Program-made: the position numbers and the translations under genes
Source of the DNA: Domibacillus sp.
Lineage (GTDB): Bacteria; Bacillota; Bacilli; Bacillales; Domibacillaceae
Reading direction: 5' to 3'
NCBI GenBank assembly: GCA_031177795.1
Contig: JAPSKG010000123.1
Coordinates: 1-6,871, forward strand
DNA: 6,871 nt
In this document: positions 1-5,579 of the stretch, in pieces
Layout of the letters: every line of letters starts with the position of its first letter
Position numbering within the stretch: position 1 is the first letter of the stretch
Notes under the pieces: model-generated
What the model was told of the DNA's origin: nothing
The model's input: only the letters and a program-made list of their open reading frames with translations
The model's database searches: none

Positions 1-1
1 T

Positions 2-40
2 ATGACCATTATTCACCATGGCTACCCTGCAGCCCATTAA
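2..40 (+). CDS. C-terminal end of a convergent plus-strand gene (partial, unrecognised)
   Basis: The first bases read as an open frame ending in TAA at 38-40; the visible residues are MTIIHHGYPAAH. The ATG at position 2 need not be a start: the frame is simply cut by the window edge. The case for a real gene end is positional. A strong intrinsic terminator begins at the stop codon, and no minus-strand gene occupies this stretch because yqgS ends at 107. The fragment is too short to assign to a family, and no function is proposed. It could also be chance. Confidence 0.4.
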   Translation: MTIIHHGYPAAH

Positions 41-73
41 AAAAAGCACCTGACTTTGCTCGGGTGCTTTTTT
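39..73. terminator. Bidirectional intrinsic terminator between convergent genes
   Basis: AAAAAAGCACCTGA (40-53) pairs with TCGGGTGCTTTTTT (60-73) around the six-base loop CTTTGC, with one G-T wobble. A run of T follows the stem on both strands, so it can end the plus-strand gene finishing at 40 and also act as a second terminator for yqgS coming from the right. Confidence 0.85.
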
Positions 74-78
74 GGTAT

Positions 79-103
79 AAAAACTGCCTTTTGGGCAGTT
101 TTT
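79..103 (-). terminator. Intrinsic terminator of yqgS
   Basis: AAAAACTGCC (79-88) and GGCAGTTTTT (94-103) form a perfect 10-bp stem with a 5-base loop, beginning three bases past the yqgS stop codon (107-109). On the minus strand the T-run is short (five T, then ATACC). The stronger hairpin at 39-73, lying just beyond, probably completes termination. The two make a tandem terminator. Confidence 0.8.
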
Positions 104-106
104 ATT

Positions 107-1975
107 TTATTCTTTTTTTGCTGAGTCTGGATCATAGAAACGAAGCAGATCGCCGTAAATAACGCGGTCAGAGTTATTTAACTCAGTTGCAGCTTTTTCA
201 ATGTAAGGTTCACAATAAGTTCCTTCTGTTTGTTCGCCTGTTTTTTTATCCCAGCAAACGTCACCAGCGTATACATAGTTTTCTGTTATAAAACGGCCAT
301 CACGGAAAGGAGCAAAGTTTTCATGGTCCTCTGAAAGCAAATCCTGGCCAAACTGAATATCGCCTTTTGTGTCAATGCCCAACAAATGCAAAAGTGTTGG
401 CCGTACATCTATTTGGCCTCCGACAGTTGAAATCTCTCTGCCTTCAACGCCAGGAATATGAATCATAAATGGAACTTTTTGAAGTTCAGCCGAAACATAT
501 GGTGTTACTTCTTTGCCAAGGTATTGAGCCATCGCTTCATTGTGATTTTCAGAAATCCCATAATGGTCTCCATATAAAACGATCACGGAGTTTTCATAAA
601 GGCCGGCTTTTTTCAAACCTTCAACAAACAATTTTAATGATTCATCTGTATAGCGTACTGTAACAAAATAACGGTTTAATGTGCCGCTGTTTGAATTAAA
701 TTCCTCAATCATTTTATCTTCTTCATCATAATAAAACGGATGATGATTCGTTAAAGTAATCATTTTAGAGTAAAATGGCTGCGGCATTTCTTGCATTAGG
801 CCAACAGATTGTTCAAAAAATGGAATGTCTTTCATTCCCCAGTTTACACTGTTTTCTTCATTTACATCGTAATCATTCACATCGTAAAACCGTTCATAGC
901 CAATGGCATCATACATAATATCGCGGTTCCAAAAGCTTTTGTTGTTTGCATGCATAGCATTTGAAAAATACCCGTTATCAGCGAGTTTTTCAGCCATCGA
1001 ATTAAACTCGTTACCCGAGTGGGTAAAGAAAACAGAGCCGCGGCTCAAAGGATACAAAGAATTTTCCGTTAGAAATTCTGCATCGGAAGTTTTCCCTTGT
1101 CCTGTCTGGTGATAAAAATTGGTGAAATTCAAGCTCTCTTTGGCAAAGTCATTTAAAAATGGCGTGATCTCTTGTCCATTAACTGTATTATTCAATACAA
1201 ACGCTTGTGTAGATTCCACTGACACCATAATCAGGTTTTTCCCTTTTGCTGCACCGAAAAGTTTATCATTTGGTTTAGCGTAGTTTGCATCAGATGCGTT
1301 TTTAATTTCTGTTAATTCAGTGCCATCGGCCAGTGCACGCTGGGCAGATGATTTTGATTGCAAGAAAATATCATAAATGTGGTAGTTAAATGTCCCAATG
1401 TTTTTAACAAGCATTTCTCGGTCAAATGTTCTTGTTAAAAGCTGAGGACGCTCAATTTCGGAAAGCCCCAAATTTAAAAAAAGAATAGCAGCAGCTGATA
1501 AAAAATAAGCGCGCCGATTCATTTTTGACATAGGCCGGAATTTCACATAGGCCGGTTTGAATTTTAACAGGAGAAACAAAATAATCACATCTGCAAAATA
1601 TAAAACATCAGCAATATGAAACTCTTCCGTCACACTGTTTCCAAGATCTGCAAAGTTGCTTGTTTGGAATAAAAGCGGCATCGTAATAAAATCGTTGAAA
1701 AAGCGATAAAAAACCACATTTGCAAACAGCAGGAAACTTAAGAAAAAGCTCATGCCAAGCAGATAGCGGCTGCGGGTTTTATCATTTTTAAATAAAAAAC
1801 CGATTCCCATTGCCAGCATAATAAAGCTAAGCGGGTTAATCAGCAAGATAAACTCTTGAAGTGTGTTTTCAATGTCCATGTTAAAGCTTGTTTTATAGAC
1901 GATGTATGTTTTCATCCATAAGAACAAAACAGCGACAGCAATGAGAGAAATGTTGCTGTGTATTGTTCTTTTCAT
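107..1975 (-). CDS. yqgS: Lipoteichoic acid synthase family protein (LtaS-type, YqgS)
   Basis: A 622-residue polytopic membrane enzyme of the LtaS/sulfatase-fold family. Family members transfer glycerol phosphate from phosphatidylglycerol to a growing polyglycerolphosphate chain outside the membrane. Five hydrophobic segments lie at about 8-25, 42-62, 72-92, 121-139 and 156-171, followed by an extracellular sulfatase-like domain from about 246. Visible active-site residues match S. aureus LtaS: Glu254 and Asp469-His470 as metal ligands, the nucleophile Thr296 in GKTSD, and the substrate-binding Trp349, Arg351 and a His at 410/411. An Ala-Leu-Ala at 214-216 in the linker could be a signal-peptidase site, as in LtaS. 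ATG has AGGAGG (1984-1989) eight bases upstream. Bacillus species carry several paralogues; the position next to glcK points to YqgS, a minor synthase, rather than the main LtaS. Family certain, paralogue identity likely. Confidence 0.9.
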   Translation of the reverse strand: MKRTIHSNISLIAVAVLFLWMKTYIVYKTSFNMDIENTLQEFILLINPLSFIMLAMGIGFLFKNDKTRSRYLLGMSFFLSFLLFANVVFYRFFNDFITMPLLFQTSNFADLGNSVTEEFHIADVLYFADVIILFLLLKFKPAYVKFRPMSKMNRRAYFLSAAAILFLNLGLSEIERPQLLTRTFDREMLVKNIGTFNYHIYDIFLQSKSSAQRALADGTELTEIKNASDANYAKPNDKLFGAAKGKNLIMVSVESTQAFVLNNTVNGQEITPFLNDFAKESLNFTNFYHQTGQGKTSDAEFLTENSLYPLSRGSVFFTHSGNEFNSMAEKLADNGYFSNAMHANNKSFWNRDIMYDAIGYERFYDVNDYDVNEENSVNWGMKDIPFFEQSVGLMQEMPQPFYSKMITLTNHHPFYYDEEDKMIEEFNSNSGTLNRYFVTVRYTDESLKLFVEGLKKAGLYENSVIVLYGDHYGISENHNEAMAQYLGKEVTPYVSAELQKVPFMIHIPGVEGREISTVGGQIDVRPTLLHLLGIDTKGDIQFGQDLLSEDHENFAPFRDGRFITENYVYAGDVCWDKKTGEQTEGTYCEPYIEKAATELNNSDRVIYGDLLRFYDPDSAKKE

Positions 1976-1990
1976 TTTCCCAGCCTCCTC

Positions 1991-2004
1991 GTTACCTCTG
2001 TAAC
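1991..2004 (-). promoter_or_regulatory. Small hairpin just upstream of the yqgS ribosome binding site
   Basis: GTTAC and GTAAC form a 5-bp stem around a four-base loop, which reads AGAG on the mRNA strand. It ends one base before the yqgS Shine-Dalgarno sequence begins. It is short and may have no role, but its position would let it affect ribosome access. Confidence 0.3.
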
Positions 2005-2014
2005 AACCTTAAGG

Positions 2015-2032
2015 GGTTAAAATCTTTTAACC
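2015..2032. promoter_or_regulatory. 18-base palindrome in the yqgS leader
   Basis: GGTTAAAA and TTTTAACC are perfect inverted arms separated by two bases. If the promoter at 2054-2082 is used, this lies about 15-32 bases downstream of the transcription start. That suits either an operator for a dimeric regulator or a leader hairpin. There is no T-run after it, so it is not a terminator. The regulator is unknown. Confidence 0.4.
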
Positions 2033-2053
2033 TTTTGTAAATTGCCTTTCACA

Positions 2054-2082
2054 ATCTTAATACTTTTTTTACAAAAAATCAA
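2054..2082 (-). promoter_or_regulatory. Candidate sigma-A promoter for yqgS
   Basis: On the minus strand TTGATT (2077-2082) and TAAGAT (2054-2059) are spaced by exactly 17 bases. Each matches the consensus at four of six positions. It is the best-spaced pair I found in the gap, but the region is AT-rich and other weak pairs exist. The terminator after glcK argues that yqgS needs a promoter of its own here. Confidence 0.35.
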
Positions 2083-2104
2083 ACAGAACCCTATAAAATG
2101 TATC

Positions 2105-2156
2105 TATAATAATTGTATGACGCTTTCGCTTGTTCAATCATACGCATATTATTATA
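2105..2156. repeat. Imperfect inverted repeat upstream of yqgS
   Basis: TATAATAAT (2105-2113) pairs with ATTATTATA (2148-2156), and GTATGA (2115-2120) with TCATAC (2138-2143). One base on the left opposes four on the right between the two paired blocks, and the apical loop is 17 bases. Fifteen base pairs in total. It is not followed by a T-run. A protein-binding site, a structured RNA or chance in AT-rich DNA are all possible. Confidence 0.4.
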
Positions 2157-2170
2157 AAAATTTTCATATA

Positions 2171-2222
2171 AAAAAGCCAGTTCAAAAGGAACTGGCTTAG
2201 TTCAAAAGGAACTGGCTTTTTT
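2171..2222 (-). terminator. glcK terminator with a duplicated arm
   Basis: On the minus strand GCCAGTTC pairs with GAACTGGC and is followed by a T-run, a classical terminator starting in the glcK stop codon itself. A 20-base unit, AGTTCAAAAGGAACTGGCTT, occurs twice without a mismatch (2179-2198 and 2199-2218), so the 5' arm is present twice. Either copy can pair with the single distal arm at 2176-2183. A-runs and T-runs flank both sides, so it may also stop plus-strand transcription. Confidence 0.85.
2179..2218. repeat. Perfect 20-base tandem duplication
   Basis: Two adjacent identical 20-base copies, 2179-2198 and 2199-2218, lie inside the glcK terminator. The unit contains its own inverted repeat (AGTTC and GAACT), which would favour slippage during replication. 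It looks like a recent duplication because the copies are identical. Confidence 0.9.
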
Positions 2223-3147
2223 ATACGGTCATTACTTTTGCCAAGTATGCCGCGCCAATAACGCCTGCATCATTCCCTAACTGTGCTTTCTCAATTGAAA
2301 GAACATCCATCGCGCGCGGGAATGTAAACTGTTTTACGTATTGTTCAAGCGGCAATAAAAGGGCTTCTCCTGCTTCTGAAACTCCCCCGCCAACAACTAC
2401 TTTAGCAGGATTTACCGTGTTGGCAATGTTGCCGATGGCAAGTCCTAAATAAAATGCACAACGGTCAATAACCCGTTTCGCCGCTTCATCACCTGCTGCA
2501 GCAAATTCAAAAACTGTGCGGGCATCAGGCGCTTCTTTCCCCTCTGCCTTGTATAAATTTACAATCCCAGTAGCAGAAGCTACTGTTTCCAGACAGCCTT
2601 TTTTGCCACAATTACACAAAAACCCATTTTCCGGAACCACTGTTATATGGCCGATTTCTCCAGCAGAGCCGTTTACGCCGGTTATAATCATTCCTCTGGA
2701 AACTACTCCGCCGCCAACTCCTGTACCGAGCGTTACGCAAACTACGTCTCCAGTGCCGCTGCCAGCCCCTCGCCACATTTCTCCAAGTGCCGCACAGTTA
2801 GCATCATTTTCGATAAAGACAGGCAGTTCAATAGCTTCTTCAAGCAACTTCTTTAACGGATAGCCGTTTGGCCAGCCAATATTGACTGCCCCTGAAATCG
2901 TTCCTTGTTCAGGATCGGCAGGCCCAGGAGCTCCAACTCCTGCTGCTAGAACATCAACCGTTGTCAATCCATCGGCTTCAAGCTCTTTGTAAAAAGAACG
3001 GGCAATATCTTGAACTATTTTAACGCCCGCCTCAGAACGGTCTGTAGGGATTGACCATTTGCGAATAATATCTCCCTCTGTTGTTAAAAAAGCCATTTTT
3101 ATTGACGTGCCGCCAATATCAAAAGCAGCAAGACGTTTTTCTGACAT
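2221..3147 (-). CDS. glcK: Glucokinase (ROK family)
   Basis: Cytoplasmic ATP-dependent glucokinase that makes glucose 6-phosphate from free glucose. Counting from the ATG at 3147 (308 residues), the phosphate-binding DIGGT is at residues 10-14, ENDAN with the catalytic Asp at about 115, and LGTGVGGG at 140-147. The ROK zinc site is formed by His167 in EIGH and by the cysteines of CNCGKKGCLE (178, 180, 185). All expected catalytic and zinc residues are present. The frame could start six bases earlier at a TTG (3151-3153). That TTG is only two bases from the Shine-Dalgarno sequence, whereas the ATG is eight, so ATG is chosen. yqgQ ends two bases upstream, implying one transcript and probably coupled translation. 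A terminator follows at the stop codon. Confidence 0.95.
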   Translation of the reverse strand: MSEKRLAAFDIGGTSIKMAFLTTEGDIIRKWSIPTDRSEAGVKIVQDIARSFYKELEADGLTTVDVLAAGVGAPGPADPEQGTISGAVNIGWPNGYPLKKLLEEAIELPVFIENDANCAALGEMWRGAGSGTGDVVCVTLGTGVGGGVVSRGMIITGVNGSAGEIGHITVVPENGFLCNCGKKGCLETVASATGIVNLYKAEGKEAPDARTVFEFAAAGDEAAKRVIDRCAFYLGLAIGNIANTVNPAKVVVGGGVSEAGEALLLPLEQYVKQFTFPRAMDVLSIEKAQLGNDAGVIGAAYLAKVMTV

Positions 3148-3149
3148 AA

Positions 3150-3359
3150 TCAACTCTCCTGTTCTTTCTCTTTTTCAATTGCAATTTGCCGGCGCAATAA
3201 CAGAAGCGCCATCTGGTATTCTTTTTGTTCAATAAGTTGCGACTGGTAAAGCTCTTTTAGCTCTACTTCCATCAGCTGCAAATCAGCTACTCGATTTCCT
3301 ATATAAACAAACACGCCATAACGTTTTAACAGTTGCTGCACATCATATATTGTTTTCAT
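3150..3359 (-). CDS. yqgQ: YqgQ, small DUF910 family protein
   Basis: A 69-residue protein beginning MKTIYDVQQLLKRYG, which closely resembles the start of B. subtilis YqgQ as I recall it. It is predicted to be all helical, with no signal peptide or membrane segment, and it ends in a charged tail rich in Lys and Glu. Its biochemical role is not known; its steady position between gluP and glcK is the only hint. An in-frame GTG lies nine bases further upstream (3366-3368), but it sits within the AGGTGA ribosome binding site (3365-3370) of the ATG, so the ATG is preferred. Fifteen bases separate it from gluP and two from glcK, consistent with a gluP-yqgQ-glcK transcript. Confidence 0.88.
   Translation of the reverse strand: MKTIYDVQQLLKRYGVFVYIGNRVADLQLMEVELKELYQSQLIEQKEYQMALLLLRRQIAIEKEKEQES
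3156..3160 (-). promoter_or_regulatory. glcK ribosome binding site, decides the start
   Basis: AGGAG on the minus strand lies eight bases before the ATG at 3147 and only two before the alternative TTG at 3153. The spacing supports the ATG. The site lies inside the last codons of yqgQ. Confidence 0.75.
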
Positions 3360-3364
3360 ACTGC

Positions 3365-3370
3365 TCACCT
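3365..3370 (-). promoter_or_regulatory. yqgQ ribosome binding site, decides the start
   Basis: AGGTGA on the minus strand, five bases from the ATG at 3359. The upstream GTG candidate overlaps this element and has no site of its own, so the shorter protein is the likelier product. Confidence 0.65.
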
Positions 3371-3374
3371 GGCC

Positions 3375-4898
3375 TTATTGATTCTTTAGCTTTTCACCAA
3401 GCTCTTCATATGGTTTGTCATCGGGTGCATACTTTAATGCTTTGGCTAACGCGTTTTGTGCCTTGTCTATTTGTTTTTGCTCAGTGTATATAAGCGCCAG
3501 ATTAAAATAGGCTTCATGGAAATTCGGCCGTTTATCAATCGCTTTCTTTAAATGTTTTTCTGCTTCAACTAACTCTCCATTGCCCATTTCAATAAATGCG
3601 AGATAAAAATACGTTTCTGCAACAGGTTTACCGCCTTTTTCTAAAAAATCCGTAAGAATTTTTTTTGCTTCAGAAGTATTTCCCGACTTAATTTCTTCTT
3701 GCGCTCTTAAATGAACCGATTGAGCATCGACGGCAGCATATCCATTCTGAAACCCAAGGAAAAGGCCCAGGGTAATTGCCAGGGAAGCTGTGATAAAAAA
3801 AACGGTTTGCTGAAATAAACGATGTTTTTTTGGAAAATGGACAATGCCTGTTGCCAGAAAGCCACCGAGAAGTCCGCCTATATGTCCGGCATTATCAATC
3901 CCCGGAATAGAAAATCCAAAAACTAGGTTAATAACAATTACGCCTATCACATTCATGCCCATAGTACGAAAAAAAAGAGCCGGTTTTGCCACTCCAAAAT
4001 AAAGAAGCGATCCAAACAAACCAAAAATAGCACCACTGGCTCCAGCAGATAAATGAGGAGTTAATAGGAAGCTTAATAGCGTTCCTGTAAATCCTGAGAA
4101 TAAATAAATCCAAAAAAAACGAAGACGCCCGTAAATTTTCTCCACTGCTGTCCCAAGGTAATATAACGCAAGCGAATTCATTAAAAGGTGAAGCAAGCCT
4201 ATATGTAAAAACATGGGTGTGACAAATCGCCACCACTCGCCTTCTAAAATAAGCGGATTAAACTTGGCCCCGAACCGCAAAAGCACTTCTGTGTTTGTAC
4301 TCCCTCCAGCCAAGGTTAGTATGGCAAAAACGGCTATATTTACAATTGTAAATATATACGTAAAAAAGGGTTTGCCGTAATTAAAAAAGCGATTTTCTTC
4401 TTCTTTTCTTTTTACTTCATGTGAAAGCAATGCTCGTTCATAAGCTGCTGCTTCATCATCTTCACCGTAGAAATCCTGTTGTTCTGGGACTGGAGACAAA
4501 ATAGTATCCAACTGCTGTAATGACTGATCCAAATTTTGTTCCGTAAAAAGCAGTGTGACCGCTTTCGTTTTCTGGTTTCCTACTGGCTTTAAATATTGTT
4601 CGTACTCATCAATGGGTGCATGAGGGGACACAACAATATTTAACAAAGAAAGTTTTCGGGCTCCTCTTTTTTTCCTGACTTGCTCACCTTTCCACACTGT
4701 TTCCTCAATATCATTACGAAGACCGGCGGCCCACCCGAGATTTTGATTTGAAAGTCGAATAAGCGCTGCTTTTTTATTTGTCCTGTTTTCAAGCCACATT
4801 TCGCTTCGGTCCTGGCTAAGCCTGGCAAGGATATATCCCTGCTCTACTACGAAGAAAAACGCGAGTCGCCAAAAGATAACATCATTTTTTATCGTCAT
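3375..4898 (-). CDS. gluP: Rhomboid family intramembrane serine protease with TPR repeats (GluP/YqgP)
   Basis: A 507-residue membrane protease, the same length as I recall for B. subtilis GluP (YqgP). In order: a cytoplasmic N-terminal domain (about 1-175), seven hydrophobic segments (about 179-198, 230-249, 260-280, 286-304, 313-333, 337-354, 363-384), and a soluble C-terminal part with two clear TPR units (about 427-460 and 461-494), perhaps a third, weaker one before them. The catalytic dyad is visible: Ser288 in GASG and His339 in GHIGG, with the conserved HLLMN of the second segment at 237-241. B. subtilis YqgP cleaves the magnesium transporter MgtE and works with FtsH; the same role here is inference. 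The ATG at 4898 has only a weak ribosome binding site (AAGAAGTGAT), but no better start is near. A likely promoter precedes the gene. Confidence 0.93.
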   Translation of the reverse strand: MTIKNDVIFWRLAFFFVVEQGYILARLSQDRSEMWLENRTNKKAALIRLSNQNLGWAAGLRNDIEETVWKGEQVRKKRGARKLSLLNIVVSPHAPIDEYEQYLKPVGNQKTKAVTLLFTEQNLDQSLQQLDTILSPVPEQQDFYGEDDEAAAYERALLSHEVKRKEEENRFFNYGKPFFTYIFTIVNIAVFAILTLAGGSTNTEVLLRFGAKFNPLILEGEWWRFVTPMFLHIGLLHLLMNSLALYYLGTAVEKIYGRLRFFWIYLFSGFTGTLLSFLLTPHLSAGASGAIFGLFGSLLYFGVAKPALFFRTMGMNVIGVIVINLVFGFSIPGIDNAGHIGGLLGGFLATGIVHFPKKHRLFQQTVFFITASLAITLGLFLGFQNGYAAVDAQSVHLRAQEEIKSGNTSEAKKILTDFLEKGGKPVAETYFYLAFIEMGNGELVEAEKHLKKAIDKRPNFHEAYFNLALIYTEQKQIDKAQNALAKALKYAPDDKPYEELGEKLKNQ

Positions 4899-4918
4899 CT
4901 CATCACTTCTTTCGTCTA

Positions 4919-4941
4919 TCCGTTGATTCCACTATAACGGA
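4919..4941. promoter_or_regulatory. Inverted repeat over the gluP promoter -10 region (possible operator)
   Basis: TCCGTT (4919-4924) and AACGGA (4936-4941) are perfect 6-base inverted arms with an 11-base spacer. The element covers the proposed -10 box (4931-4936) and the expected transcription start. That placement is typical of a repressor operator, but no known regulator motif is recognised and arms of six bases can arise by chance. Confidence 0.35.
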
Positions 4942-4959
4942 ACTGAAATAAGCGGTAAA
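4931..4959 (-). promoter_or_regulatory. Candidate sigma-A promoter for gluP-yqgQ-glcK
   Basis: On the minus strand TTTACC (4954-4959) and TATAGT (4931-4936) are spaced by 17 bases. The -10 box matches TATAAT at five of six positions and the -35 box matches TTGACA at four of six. The predicted start is near 4924, giving a leader of about 25 bases. No terminator separates yqgN from gluP, so readthrough from yqgN may add to it. Confidence 0.5.
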
Positions 4960-4969
4960 GAAAGAAGAA

Positions 4970-5536
4970 CTAAGTTTGACAATTAATAACCTGTTTGTCT
5001 GTCACAATTTTCTGAACAGGAAGGTCATGAGTTTCAACTGGTATATTGTTTTGCAGCTGAAACGAAAAAGCCAATGAAACAGTTTTTCCGGTGAATTTGC
5101 TTAAAAAGCGGTCGTAGTAACCTCCGCCAAATCCAATTCGATATCCCTGTGCATTAAAAAGCAGCCCCGGTACAATCAACAGGTGCAGTTTATCAGGCTG
5201 AACAAAAGAAGTTTTAACAGGATCTGGTTCATAAAGACCTGCGTATACTTTTTCGAGATATGTAAAGTTATCGATCTTAAAAAATTTCATTTGTTTTGTT
5301 TCCGGATCACACTTTGGTATGCAAACGATTTTCCCGCTTATCCAAGCAAAGCGAATAATCTGCCATGTGTCTATTTCAAAAGGTGCAGAAACTGTAACAG
5401 CAATAACATCAGCTTTTTCCCATTCAGCAAGCGCATACAACCTTTTCGCAATTTCAAAGCATTTTTGTTCATATTCCGGCTTTTCAAGCGCGGCAAGTTT
5501 ACTTTTCATTGCTTCTCTCATTTGCTTCTTGTCCAT
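4970..5536 (-). CDS. yqgN: 5-formyltetrahydrofolate cyclo-ligase
   Basis: Cytoplasmic enzyme (methenyltetrahydrofolate synthetase) that converts 5-formyltetrahydrofolate with ATP to 5,10-methenyltetrahydrofolate, returning this storage form to the one-carbon pool. Its 188 residues fit the usual family length. The diagnostic ATP-binding signature GYRIGFGGGYYDRFL is intact at 131-145. VPGLLF (122-127), Glu54 at the substrate side, HDLPV (170-174) and the terminal VTD (178-180) also match the family. The ATG at 5536 has AGGAGG (5541-5546) only four bases upstream, slightly close. The rpmG terminator ends directly against this ribosome binding site, so no promoter fits between the two genes. Expression must come from readthrough or from a promoter inside rpmG. 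B. subtilis, as I recall, has the small gene yqgO between yqgN and gluP; none is present here. Confidence 0.93.
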   Translation of the reverse strand: MDKKQMREAMKSKLAALEKPEYEQKCFEIAKRLYALAEWEKADVIAVTVSAPFEIDTWQIIRFAWISGKIVCIPKCDPETKQMKFFKIDNFTYLEKVYAGLYEPDPVKTSFVQPDKLHLLIVPGLLFNAQGYRIGFGGGYYDRFLSKFTGKTVSLAFSFQLQNNIPVETHDLPVQKIVTDKQVINCQT

Positions 5537-5546
5537 TTGTCCTCCT

Positions 5547-5579
5547 AAAAAAAAACAGCAGGAAGATCTCCTGCTGTTT
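5547..5579 (-). terminator. Strong intrinsic terminator after rpmG, abutting the yqgN ribosome binding site
   Basis: On the minus strand AAACAGCAGGA and TCCTGCTGTTT form an 11-bp stem around a five-base loop, followed by a run of nine T counted from within the stem end. The stem starts inside the rpmG stop codon (5578-5580), and the last T is directly followed by the AGGAGG of yqgN. Confidence 0.9.

Larger units (their letters stand above)
1976..2220. other. Intergenic region between glcK and yqgS
   Basis: A 245-base AT-rich region without a convincing gene. From right to left it holds the glcK terminator with its duplicated 20-base unit, an imperfect inverted repeat (2105-2156), a candidate yqgS promoter (2054-2082), an 18-base palindrome (2015-2032), a small hairpin (1991-2004) and the yqgS ribosome binding site (1984-1989). 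No known riboswitch or T-box signature is visible. Confidence 0.7.

Noticed and set aside
2112..2140. Possible CcpA (cre) site around the GAAAGCG stretch near glcK and yqgS
   Set aside because: Only one half resembles the consensus; the other half has several mismatches in conserved positions.
1976..2170. Riboswitch or T-box upstream of yqgS
   Set aside because: No T-box consensus, no recognised aptamer core and no terminator/antiterminator pair lies between the candidate promoter and the start codon; only simple palindromes are present.
2117..2200. Plus-strand 27-codon frame running into the glcK terminator
   Set aside because: No ribosome binding site precedes it, and its end is made of the terminator repeat, so coding is unlikely.
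2516..2863. Plus-strand 115-codon open frame opposite glcK
   Set aside because: It is antisense to a well-conserved kinase, is rich in Pro, Ser and Thr as expected from a reverse-strand reading, and has no ribosome binding site or family resemblance.
3148..3153. TTG start giving glcK two extra codons
   Set aside because: It is only two bases from the ribosome binding site; the ATG two codons later has normal spacing of eight bases.
3928..4236. Minus-strand 102-codon frame inside gluP
   Set aside because: It is an alternative reading frame of the rhomboid membrane region; the gluP frame carries the catalytic Ser and His and the TPRs.
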